Below, piece by piece: positions 1 through 7,165 of a stretch of DNA of 7,203 nt. This DNA is from an uncultured Planctomycetaceae bacterium (lineage in GTDB: Bacteria > Planctomycetota > Planctomycetia > Pirellulales > JACPPG01). A model generated the notes under the pieces. The model made no database searches and was not told where the DNA came from. It saw nothing but the letters and a program-made list of their open reading frames with translations. How positions within the stretch are numbered: the first letter of the stretch is position 1; every line of letters begins with the position of its first letter. The stretch is taken from NCBI GenBank assembly GCA_945957305.1, contig CAMFLN010000142.1, positions 1 to 7,203 of the forward strand. The letters run 5' to 3'. A program made the position numbers and the translations under genes.

Positions 1-1
1 G

Positions 2-295
2 TATGCCGAGGTCGAGAACTTCAAGAGCGAAAAGACCGATAAGGGTTACCGCACGGCGCTCAAGAGCAGCTACCAGGTGGTCGACAAGCAGGGCGCGAAG
101 ATGTCGGGCACCGAGCCGCAATTGATGGAAGAAATCTGTCAGAATCCGCGCCGCGATTATTTCCTGCGCTACCGTCTGTTCCTGCCCAAGCCACTACCGG
201 ACGGCGCCTATTCGCTACAATTGTCGGTCGAAGACACGCTGGGACAGAAAGTCGGCAAGGCGTCGCTGGACTTCACCATCAAAGATAAGAAGTAG
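2..295 (+). CDS. C-terminal part of an uncharacterised protein (5' end outside window)
   Basis: An open frame runs from base 2 without interruption to a TAG at 293-295, giving 97 residues with no start codon needed. The GTG at 77 is internal to this frame, and the coding character continues upstream of it, so this is the tail of a gene that begins off the contig. The visible part alternates hydrophobic and polar residues, as in beta-strands (for example YSLQLSVEDTLGQKVGKASLDF cut short here as YSLQLSVEDT and KASLDFTI). It ends in a lysine-rich tail, DFTIKDKK. This suggests an all-beta, perhaps immunoglobulin-like, C-terminal domain. It resembles uncharacterised planctomycete proteins that I recall only loosely; no catalytic motif is visible and I assign no function. 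It lies 62 bp upstream of the amine oxidase gene on the same strand. Confidence 0.8.
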   Translation, partial: YAEVENFKSEKTDKGYRTALKSSYQVVDKQGAKMSGTEPQLMEEICQNPRRDYFLRYRLFLPKPLPDGAYSLQLSVEDTLGQKVGKASLDFTIKDKK

Positions 296-357
296 CCGCC
301 CGTCGGCTCTCTCTCCGTCTCACGCGTGGCCGTACCTCGACCGAGTGGTAACCGCGC

Positions 358-1515
358 ATGGCCTCGTTTGATGTGATCGTACTGGGGACCGGTGGTATCG
401 GCAGTGCCGCGCTCTCTGCGCTCGCGCGTCGCGGCGTGCACGTCCTGGGGCTCGAACAGTTTTCAGCGGCGCATGATCGTGGCAGCTCGCACGGTCAAAC
501 ACGTCTCATTCGGCAGGCGTACTTCGAACACTCGGACTACGTCCCACTCGTGCTACGGTCTTACGAGCTATGGGACGAGCTGAGTGTGCGGCGCGGCGAG
601 CGGCTCTTCCAGCAAACCGGCTTGCTTCAGGTTGGCCCCGCCGACGGCGCGGTCGTGCAGGGTGTGATCCACAGTGCCGCACAACATGGCTTGGATGTTG
701 AACAACTCACGGCTACCGAGGTCACCCAGCGTTGGCCCGGCTTCCTCGTTCCCGCAGCACAGGTCGGCGTCTTCGAACGGCGTGCAGGCGTCTTGCCGGT
801 GGAGAAGTGCGTGCAAGCGCATCTCGACGACGCCGTCGCTTGTGGGGCGGCGCTGCGCACCGACGAGGCGGTCGTCGCGATTGAAGCCGGACCGACCACC
901 ATCCAAGTTCAGACAACACGTGGCCAGTACGACGCCGCCCGCCTGGTCGTCACGGCCGGCCCCTGGTCCGCGCGCTGGCTTGCGAATCTGGGCGTACGAC
1001 TCGTGGTGCGCCGCAAGCCTTTGTTCTGGTTCGCCACCCGAACGCCTGTCTATCGGGCCACGGAGGGCTGCCCCGCTTTCCTCTACGAGACGCCGCGAGG
1101 TGTCTTCTACGGCTTTCCGGAACTTCAGTTGGGAGAGCTCAAAATCGCCGAGCATAGTGGCGGTGATGAAGTCGCCGATCCCGCCGCGGTCGACCGTCAG
1201 TTGCGTGCGGAAGACCAGTGTCGACTCACGGAGTTTATTGCGGACTATCTTCCGCACGTCTTGACCGAACGGACGGGACATGTCGTCTGCATGTATACGA
1301 TGAGTCCCGACGAGCATTTCCTGGTCGACACGCTCGCTGGCGACAGCCGCATTTGCTTCGCGGCCGGCCTGTCGGGGCATGGTTTCAAATTTGCGCCGGT
1401 CTTGGGCGAAGCCCTGGCCGACCTGGCGACTGCCGGACACAGTGAATTGCCGATCGCCTTTCTCAATTGCCGCCGCCCGACGCTAAAGCGCGGCCCGGAT
1501 TCCGCCGCGCGTTAA
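358..1515 (+). CDS. FAD-dependent amine oxidase, monomeric sarcosine oxidase / N-methyltryptophan oxidase type
   Basis: A complete 385-residue protein, the usual length for monomeric sarcosine oxidases. These enzymes oxidise the N-methyl or secondary amine group of an amino acid with O2, giving an imine (then amine plus aldehyde) and H2O2. The N-terminus carries the dinucleotide-binding motif GTGGIG at 10-15. GSSHGQTRLIRQAY at 42-55 matches the family's flavin and substrate loop, with His45, Arg49 and Arg52. GELKIAEH at 259-266 keeps the lysine (262) used for O2 activation and a following histidine (266). CMYTMSPDEHF at 311-321 supplies the cysteine (311) that binds FAD covalently in the Bacillus enzyme. 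SGHGFKF at 339-345 keeps the C-terminal lysine. These roles are known for the family; here they are assigned by motif position. No signal peptide is visible, so the enzyme is probably cytoplasmic. The ATG at 358 starts directly at the FAD motif; no strong Shine-Dalgarno precedes it. The substrate (sarcosine, N-methyltryptophan, pipecolate or another amine) cannot be told from sequence alone. Confidence 0.93.
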   Translation: MASFDVIVLGTGGIGSAALSALARRGVHVLGLEQFSAAHDRGSSHGQTRLIRQAYFEHSDYVPLVLRSYELWDELSVRRGERLFQQTGLLQVGPADGAVVQGVIHSAAQHGLDVEQLTATEVTQRWPGFLVPAAQVGVFERRAGVLPVEKCVQAHLDDAVACGAALRTDEAVVAIEAGPTTIQVQTTRGQYDAARLVVTAGPWSARWLANLGVRLVVRRKPLFWFATRTPVYRATEGCPAFLYETPRGVFYGFPELQLGELKIAEHSGGDEVADPAAVDRQLRAEDQCRLTEFIADYLPHVLTERTGHVVCMYTMSPDEHFLVDTLAGDSRICFAAGLSGHGFKFAPVLGEALADLATAGHSELPIAFLNCRRPTLKRGPDSAAR

Positions 1516-1518
1516 CCC

Positions 1519-1538
1519 GACCGCCACGCGGTGGCGTC
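1519..1538 (+). terminator. Possible hairpin just after the amine oxidase gene
   Basis: The arms CGCCAC (1522-1527) and GTGGCG (1531-1536) are perfectly complementary around a 3-base loop. Two further pairs are possible across a bulged C at 1521. It begins 4 bp after the oxidase stop codon, a typical place for a transcript-end structure. No T-run follows, so it is not a standard Rho-independent terminator; it could be an mRNA 3' stabilising stem or chance in GC-rich DNA. Confidence 0.3.
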
Positions 1539-1591
1539 TATGCCGGTTCCGGTTTATCCTGCGAGCTGTCGCGCGCTTGCTGCGATGTTTG

Positions 1592-1608
1592 CCCCTGCCG
1601 GGGGTTTT
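1592..1608 (+). terminator. Weak GC hairpin followed by four T
   Basis: CCCC (1592-1595) can pair with GGGG (1601-1604) around the loop TGCCG, and TTTT follows at 1605-1608. The shape is that of a minimal intrinsic terminator, but a 4-bp stem and four T are weak. If active, it would separate transcription of the oxidase gene from the large heme protein gene, which would then need its own promoter in the remaining leader. I could not identify a convincing -10/-35 pair there. Confidence 0.2.
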
Positions 1609-1630
1609 CGTCCGTCGCACCGTTCGGATC

Positions 1631-1634
1631 GGAG
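1631..1634 (+). promoter_or_regulatory. Shine-Dalgarno-like GGAG that favours the ATG at 1647
   Basis: GGAG lies 12 bp upstream of the ATG at 1647. The spacing is slightly long but workable. Together with the signal peptide that begins exactly at that ATG, it supports 1647 as the start over an in-frame ATG at 1467 that overlaps the preceding gene. Confidence 0.45.
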
Positions 1635-1646
1635 TTTTCCAACAAT

Positions 1647-4600
1647 ATGAGGCTTCTCAGGCACCTGACTTTCCAGTTGGTCGTTCTCGTGTTGAGTGTG
1701 GTTGCGCCCTGGCCTGCCTTGGCTGCCGAACGTCTGGCCGTGCTGTTTCTTGGTGACCAGGGTCATCACCGCCCCGCCACAATCCAGGCGGCAGTTGCAG
1801 AGCACCTTCGCCCCTTGGGAATCGATTTAACCTATACCGACGACGTCGGACAGCTCGCGGCCGACAACCTCTCCCGCTACGACTGCCTGCTCATTTATCG
1901 CGACAGTGGCGACTTGCCCGTGGAAAACGAAGCGGCACTCGTATCCTACATCGAGAAAGGAAAGGGACTCGTCGCGGTTCATTGCGCGTCGCATTGCTTT
2001 CGCAACAGCGCCAAGTACACCGCACTAATTGGCGGCCGTTTCGCCCACCATGAATCGGGCGAATTTCGCGCCACAATCATCGACGCACAGCACCCGGCGA
2101 TGCGCGGAGCCAAGAGTTTTACCAGTTGGGATGAGACGTACGTCCACAACGAATTATCCGACGATCGCCGCGTCCTCATGGTGCGTCAGAACGCAGGCGG
2201 GTACGAACCATACGCCTGGGTCCGCGAGCAAGAGGCCGGTCGGGTTTATTATACGGCGCTCGGCCATGATGAGCGCACCTGGCGCATGCCAGAGTTTCAG
2301 ACGCAGCTGGCCACGGCCTTACGCTGGGCGGCCGGACGTGTGCAGGACGATCAATCGGCGCCTGAGTTCACCTCGGCCGGCGAGGGATTGCCAAACTACA
2401 TAGCCGGCAAGAAATGGGGCACCGAAGGGGAACGTCTTGAACGCATGCCCAAGCCCTTGGCGCCGGCCGCGTCGCAACAGCATTGGCACATGCCCGAGGG
2501 CTTTCGCATCGAGCTTTATGCCTCGGAGCCTAACATCGGCAAGGCGATCGCCATGTCGTTCGACGGCCGAGGGCGCTTGTGGCTGGCGGAGAGCACAGAC
2601 TATCCCAACACTTTGCTGGACAACCCGCACGAAAACGGCGCTGATCGCATTCGTATATGCGAAGACAGCGACGGCGACGGCTGCGCGGACAAATTTTCCG
2701 TCTTCGCCGATCGCCTGAACATTCCCACGAGCGTACTCCCTGTGCGCGGCGGCGCGATCGTCGCCGTGGCCCCTCACCTGCTGTACCTCGAGGACACCGA
2801 CGGCGACGACCGTGCCGATCGCCGCACGATCTTGTTCACGGGCTTTGGCCGGCGCGATACGCATGCCGTGACCTCGAATTTGCACTACGGGCTCGACAAT
2901 TGGGTTTATGCCGCGATCGGCTATAGCGGGGGCGAGATCAAGCTGCGCGAGACGGAACATAGTTTCAAGCAAGGGCTCTACCGCTTTCGTCCCAACGGGA
3001 GTGAATTCGAGTTTTTGACGTCCACCAGCAACAACACCTGGGGCCTTGGCATCTCCGAGGCAGGGGACATCTTCGCCTCGACGGCGAACAACGACCACAG
3101 TGTTTTCCTGGGACTGCCGAATCGTTATTTCGAAAGTGTGCGCGGCTGGCACGGCGCGGGGAGTAGCGGGATCGCGGACCACACCGAATACCATCCAATT
3201 GCCGAAGACGTGCGGCAGATGGATTGGCACGGTAAATTCACCGCCGCCTCGGGGCACGAGTTGTACACCGCGCGCCACTTTCCTCGTGAGTATTGGAATC
3301 GCGCCGCCCTGGTCTGCGAACCGACTGGCCATCTGGTGCACCTCGATTGGCTCGTCCCGCAGGGAAGCAGTTTCACGGCCCGCGAAGGATTTAACTTGCT
3401 GGCCAGCACCGACCCTTGGTCAGCTCCGATCGCCGCCCAAGTCGGCCCCGACGGCGCCGTGTGGGTGCTCGATTGGTACAACTACGTGATCCAGCACAAT
3501 CCCACGCCGCACGGTTTTAAAACCGGACCGGGCAACGCCTACGAAACGACCTTGCGCGACCGCTCGCATGGACGTGTCTATCGACTGATCTACGGTGAGG
3601 GCGCTCCTCCCCCTGCCCCACGGCTGTCTCGCGACAATCCGGCCGAACTCCTAGTGGCTCTTGCCAATGACAACATGAGCGTCCGCTTGCAAGCCCAGCG
3701 TTTGCTCGTCGAGCGTGCCCAGCCGGATGTGGTTCCGGAACTGCTCAAGCTGGCGGCCGACGAGAAGCAGCCCGCGGGAGCCTTGCACGCACTCTGGACG
3801 CTCGCCGGGCTGCGCGATGTTGGCGCCGTTGCTCGCCATCCTGACCCGTTCGTTGCGGTGGCAGCGTCACGTCTAAAGAGCGAGTTCCCCGCGTTGCGTC
3901 GCGCCGGTTTGCAATTGCTGCCGCGGACCGCTGAGTCGATCAAAACCATCGTCAACGCAGGTTCGCTCGTCGACGCCGATCCGCAAGTGCGACTCACCGC
4001 GCTGCAGGCATTGTCCGAGATGCCTGCCTCGGCTGAGGGAGCCAAGGCCGTGGCCGCGTTCCTTGCTCGGCCTGAGACGGAACGTGACCGCTGGCTCCCC
4101 TTGGCAGCCACGGCAGCAGCGGCCCGAAATGGCGTTGAGTTTCTTAGCGAGGTGTTGCAGCTTGAGGGCCGGCCCCCCTCCCCTGCCCCGCTGGTCACAG
4201 CCGTGCGCGTGGTGACTGAGCATGTTGCGCGCGGCGAAACGCGATCGTCACTCCTGCCGCAGGTAGAAAAGTTGTCTCGCTGCGAGCCCGCGCTGGCAAG
4301 CGCCGTGGTCGCCGGCCTCAATGCCGGCTGGCCGGCGGACGCCCCCCCTGCAGCCGACGAAAAGCTGCAAGCAGAACTGGCCGGATTGCTGCGCCGGCTC
4401 CCCGGTTCCCAAGGCTTGCCTGTGATCACTTTGGCTGGTCGCTGGCAGGCGGCCGAAGGCTTGCATACTGTCGCGCAAGAGATGCAAGGCGAGCTGCTCA
4501 AAGAGGCGCTCGACAACGACCGTCCGGATCAGGCACGCCGAGCCGCGCTCGACGGTGCGCTGGCGCTAGGAGTATCGCCTGACATGCTTGATGAAATCGT

Positions 4601-5945
4601 CGCTCTGGTCACGCCGCGTGTGGCACCGCAGTTTGCGGAGGCTGTCCTGAACGCGTTGGGCGAATCGAACTCTCCCGAGATCGCCGCGGCAATGATACGC
4701 GGGTGGTCCACGTTTCCGCCCTCGTCGCAAGCCAAGGCCGCGGCGGTATTGCTCCGGCGCCCCGATTGGACGCGCGCGTTTTTGACCGCCCTCGATAGAG
4801 AGGAAATCCCGTTGGCCGGCCTCTCGGTCGAAATCGAACAGCGTCTGGCGCAACACCCGGACAAGGAGTTGAGTCAGCAGGCTCAGGCGATCCTCGCCCG
4901 TGGCGGTCGCCTCGCCACCGGTGACCGGCAAAAGGTGTACGAGCAATTGCGATCTTTGGCCACCGAAACGGGAGACGCGGCCGCTGGCAAAGTCGTGTTT
5001 GAAAAGAACTGCGCCAAGTGCCATCGCCACAGCGGAAAAGGGGGTAATGTCGGCCCGGACCTCACGGGCATGGCCGCTCGTAAACGTGCTGACATCCTGC
5101 TGGACATTCTCGATCCGAATCGTTCGGTCGAGGGAAACTTTCAGCAGTACAACGTCGTGACCGCCGATGGGCGCGTGCTCTCCGGCCTGCTGGCATCGGA
5201 ATCGCGCACCACGATCGAACTTTTGGACGCCGAGGCGCGTCGACAAGTCATCTTGCGCGATGACATCGACCAGATCATCGGTTCAAAACTGTCCCTCATG
5301 CCCGAGGGCTTTGAAAAGCTGCCGCCCGAGGAGTTGGTAGATTTGCTGGCGTTTCTCGCGGCCCGCGGACGTTACTTCTCGCTGCCGCTGGAGAAGGCGG
5401 CCACGACCGTCAGTACGGTCGGTATGTTTCAGGATCGTAACGCCGAGGTCGAACGTCTGATCTTCCCGGATTGGAATCCGCGCACGCTATGCGGCGTGCC
5501 GTTCAACCTTGTCGATCCCCAGGGTGAACGCGCCCGAAACGTAATCATGTTGTACGGGCCACAGGGCGTCTTTCCGCCGCAGATGCCCCGCTCGGTGAGC
5601 ATTCCCTGTAACGCTCCGGCCAAGGCGATCCATCTACTCAGCGGTGTCAGCGGCTGGGGCTATCCGCTGGGGCAAAAGGGTTCGTTGACTATGACAGTGC
5701 GACTGGTGTATGCGGACGGCCAGACCGAGGACCATCCCTTGCGTAACGGCGAGCATTTCGCCGACTACATTCGACAGGTCGACGTCCCCGGCTCGAAGTT
5801 CGCGGCCCGACTGCGCGAGCAACAGATTCGCTACCTGGAGATCGAGCCAGCCCGGCGCCTGGAAATCGAACACATCGAATTCATCAAAGGTGACGACGCC
5901 ACGGCCCCTGTCGTGATGGCCGCCACGGTTGAGCTGCCGGAGTGA
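1647..5945 (+). CDS. Secreted ThuA / PVC-type dehydrogenase / HEAT-like / c-heme multidomain protein
   Basis: A 1432-residue exported protein. Residues 1-26 form a signal peptide (basic MRLLRH, hydrophobic core, ALA|AE cleavage site). Residues about 29-230 are a ThuA domain (glutamine amidotransferase-like fold), with GKGLVAVHCASHCF and GGRFAHH. Residues about 279-649 match the PVC-type dehydrogenase domain, a predicted beta-propeller related to sugar dehydrogenases. It starts HMPEGFRIELYASEP, contains two acidic Dx[D]xDG-like loops at 339-348 (EDSDGDGCAD) and 382-391 (EDTDGDDRAD), possibly calcium-binding, and ends near GRVYRLIY. Residues about 655-1100 are Ala/Leu-rich helical repeats of HEAT type. 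Residues about 1109-1238 are the Pirellula/Verrucomicrobium-type heme domain: CAKCH at 1122-1126 attaches one c-type heme, and Met1218 in LMPEGF is a likely axial ligand. A beta-rich tail (about 1245-1432) of unknown role closes the protein. The inferred job is periplasmic oxidation of a carbohydrate-like substrate with electrons passed to the heme; the substrate is unknown. An in-frame ATG at 1467 would add 60 Cys/Arg/Pro-rich residues ahead of the signal peptide and overlap the oxidase gene, so I reject it. Confidence 0.93.
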   Translation: MRLLRHLTFQLVVLVLSVVAPWPALAAERLAVLFLGDQGHHRPATIQAAVAEHLRPLGIDLTYTDDVGQLAADNLSRYDCLLIYRDSGDLPVENEAALVSYIEKGKGLVAVHCASHCFRNSAKYTALIGGRFAHHESGEFRATIIDAQHPAMRGAKSFTSWDETYVHNELSDDRRVLMVRQNAGGYEPYAWVREQEAGRVYYTALGHDERTWRMPEFQTQLATALRWAAGRVQDDQSAPEFTSAGEGLPNYIAGKKWGTEGERLERMPKPLAPAASQQHWHMPEGFRIELYASEPNIGKAIAMSFDGRGRLWLAESTDYPNTLLDNPHENGADRIRICEDSDGDGCADKFSVFADRLNIPTSVLPVRGGAIVAVAPHLLYLEDTDGDDRADRRTILFTGFGRRDTHAVTSNLHYGLDNWVYAAIGYSGGEIKLRETEHSFKQGLYRFRPNGSEFEFLTSTSNNTWGLGISEAGDIFASTANNDHSVFLGLPNRYFESVRGWHGAGSSGIADHTEYHPIAEDVRQMDWHGKFTAASGHELYTARHFPREYWNRAALVCEPTGHLVHLDWLVPQGSSFTAREGFNLLASTDPWSAPIAAQVGPDGAVWVLDWYNYVIQHNPTPHGFKTGPGNAYETTLRDRSHGRVYRLIYGEGAPPPAPRLSRDNPAELLVALANDNMSVRLQAQRLLVERAQPDVVPELLKLAADEKQPAGALHALWTLAGLRDVGAVARHPDPFVAVAASRLKSEFPALRRAGLQLLPRTAESIKTIVNAGSLVDADPQVRLTALQALSEMPASAEGAKAVAAFLARPETERDRWLPLAATAAAARNGVEFLSEVLQLEGRPPSPAPLVTAVRVVTEHVARGETRSSLLPQVEKLSRCEPALASAVVAGLNAGWPADAPPAADEKLQAELAGLLRRLPGSQGLPVITLAGRWQAAEGLHTVAQEMQGELLKEALDNDRPDQARRAALDGALALGVSPDMLDEIVALVTPRVAPQFAEAVLNALGESNSPEIAAAMIRGWSTFPPSSQAKAAAVLLRRPDWTRAFLTALDREEIPLAGLSVEIEQRLAQHPDKELSQQAQAILARGGRLATGDRQKVYEQLRSLATETGDAAAGKVVFEKNCAKCHRHSGKGGNVGPDLTGMAARKRADILLDILDPNRSVEGNFQQYNVVTADGRVLSGLLASESRTTIELLDAEARRQVILRDDIDQIIGSKLSLMPEGFEKLPPEELVDLLAFLAARGRYFSLPLEKAATTVSTVGMFQDRNAEVERLIFPDWNPRTLCGVPFNLVDPQGERARNVIMLYGPQGVFPPQMPRSVSIPCNAPAKAIHLLSGVSGWGYPLGQKGSLTMTVRLVYADGQTEDHPLRNGEHFADYIRQVDVPGSKFAARLREQQIRYLEIEPARRLEIEHIEFIKGDDATAPVVMAATVELPE

Positions 5946-5970
5946 TTCGACGCAGGACAAGAATCTCTAC

Positions 5971-6069
5971 CACGAAAATACGAAAGCACGAAAAATGCGA
6001 CGAGACCGATCATGAATCGTCGACTGACCTGATTGTGACCTGCCTGTTTCGTGATTTCGTGCTTTCGTG
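5971..6069. repeat. Imperfect inverted repeat built from 8-base units, between convergent genes
   Basis: The left arm (5971-5993) and right arm (6047-6069) are reverse complements at 20 of 23 positions, around a 53-base spacer. Each arm is three near-identical 8-base units: CACGAAAA, TACGAAAG, CACGAAAA on the left and TTTCGTGA, TTTCGTGC, TTTCGTGA on the right. It lies between the stop codon of the heme protein (5945) and the stop codon of the opposing helicase gene (6104), so transcripts from both strands would carry it as a long stem near their 3' ends. It is clearly more AT-rich than the surrounding genes. No long T-run follows either arm. Similar ACGAAA-rich intergenic repeats are, as I recall, common in Planctomycetota and Verrucomicrobiota genomes. 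It may act as a bidirectional transcript end or be a dispersed REP-like element. Confidence 0.65.
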
Positions 6070-6103
6070 ATCTCTCATACCGCGAAATTGAGAATCCGTG
6101 TTC

Positions 6104-7165
6104 TCATCCGGCCGCGTGTACTGGCGGCGCGGGGCGCTTCAGGCGGAAGAGGCCAAAGATTTCGTCCTGCGACAGTCCTAGGCGTGGCGTAGCCGCATCC
6201 GAAAAGATGGCGTCGAACAATTCACGCTTGTCACGCAACACCTGATCGATCCGTTGCTCGATCGTGTTGGGACTGAGGAACCTTGTCACAGTCACCGGTC
6301 CCGCGGCCCCGATTCGATGGGCGCGATTGATCGCCTGGTCTTCTACGGCCGGATTCCACCAGCGATCAAACAAGAAGACGTAACCGGCGAACTGCAAGTT
6401 CAGCCCGACACTTCCGGCGCCGTAGCTCATCAAGAGCACGTGCCGCTTGGGATTGTCGCGAAATTCGGCGAGTACCGCGTCGCGCTGGTTGGCGGGGACG
6501 CCCCCGTGATACTCAAGCGGCTTGTACCTGGCGAGTCGCTTATGCAGATTGCCGAGTGTCTCGACCCATTGGCTGAAGATCAACGCCTTTTGGCCGCTTG
6601 CGGCAACTTCCGCAATGTCGACCAGTAGCCGTTCGACCTTGGCGCTGGCGCCGGTGGCGGGATCGAAGTTGCAGATTTGCTTGAGCCGCAGCACCAATTC
6701 AAACACGTGCTGAATCGTGGCGGCGTCCCCCATTTCGGTCAGCCTCAGCACTCCCTCTTCCTCGGCCAGCCGATAACTTTCGCGGTGCTCGGAGGTCAGC
6801 TCAAGGTCGGCATCCCGGAATAATTTCGGCGGCAAATCAGAGAGAACCTGCGACTTCGTACGGCGCAGGATATAGTCCCCCGCGAGCCTTCCCAGGCGTC
6901 GCGGCTTCATGCCGGGGTTCAAATGTCCCGGCCGTAGAAAGTCGAAGATGCCCACCAGGTCGTCGGTGCTATTCTCCACCGGGGTTCCGGTCAAAGCCCA
7001 ACTCCGTGACCGCGAGACGGCGCGGACCACTTGCGATGTACTGCCCGAGCGATTCTTGATCCGTTGCGATTCGTCGAGCACCATCAGGTCGAAATGCAAA
7101 GCTGAATCGGTGACGATGTCTGCATCGCGCCGCAGAATCTCGTAGTTCGCCAACACGACCGGGGC
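6104..7165 (-). CDS. SNF2-family DEAD-like helicase/ATPase, C-terminal 353 residues (5' end outside window)
   Basis: This is the C-terminal part of a SWI2/SNF2-type ATPase, a DNA translocase that remodels protein-DNA complexes. Numbering from the first genuine residue (Ala, codon 7163-7165): ANYEILRRD (6-14) precedes motif II LDESQRIKN (30-38), a variant of the usual DEAQ/DEAH box. ALTGTPVEN (57-65) is motif III, ALIFSQW (194-200) motif IV, GAGSVGLNL (249-257) motif V and QAINRAHRIG (277-286) motif VI with both arginines. Motif VI is followed by AAGPVTV where many relatives have a Gln after RIG. The Walker A lobe and any N-terminal SWIM or zinc region lie beyond the contig end. The reading frame stays open into the adapter at 7166 and appears to start at a GTG there, giving residues MYKRQ; those five are artefact, so no true start is visible. 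It ends at TGA (6104-6106), facing the heme protein gene. Confidence 0.93.
   Translation of the reverse strand, partial: APVVLANYEILRRDADIVTDSALHFDLMVLDESQRIKNRSGSTSQVVRAVSRSRSWALTGTPVENSTDDLVGIFDFLRPGHLNPGMKPRRLGRLAGDYILRRTKSQVLSDLPPKLFRDADLELTSEHRESYRLAEEEGVLRLTEMGDAATIQHVFELVLRLKQICNFDPATGASAKVERLLVDIAEVAASGQKALIFSQWVETLGNLHKRLARYKPLEYHGGVPANQRDAVLAEFRDNPKRHVLLMSYGAGSVGLNLQFAGYVFLFDRWWNPAVEDQAINRAHRIGAAGPVTVTRFLSPNTIEQRIDQVLRDKRELFDAIFSDAATPRLGLSQDEIFGLFRLKRPAPPVHAAG

Noticed and set aside
296..357. A promoter or terminator in the gap before the amine oxidase gene.
   Set aside because: I saw no convincing -10/-35 pair, hairpin with a T-run, or strong ribosome binding site in these 62 bp.
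568..1440. A 290-codon open frame on the minus strand.
   Set aside because: It lies opposite the amine oxidase, whose flavin and active-site motifs show that the plus strand is coding.
1467..1646. A 60-codon N-terminal extension of the large heme protein, starting at an ATG inside the end of the amine oxidase gene.
   Set aside because: It overlaps the preceding gene by 49 bp, and its translation is a Cys/Arg/Pro-rich stretch with no family character. A clear signal peptide begins at the ATG at 1647, behind a GGAG.
2319..3341. A 340-codon open frame on the minus strand.
   Set aside because: It lies entirely opposite the conserved ThuA/dehydrogenase coding sequence. Its translation is Arg/Val/Gly-rich and resembles no family. 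Long antisense frames are expected in GC-rich genes.
3590..4516. A 308-codon open frame on the minus strand, rich in Ser, Ala and Arg.
   Set aside because: It is a shadow of the HEAT-like region on the plus strand, with low-complexity composition and no recognisable domain.
6254..6628. A 124-codon open frame on the plus strand in the helicase region.
   Set aside because: It is antisense to SNF2 motifs IV-VI and has no family character of its own.
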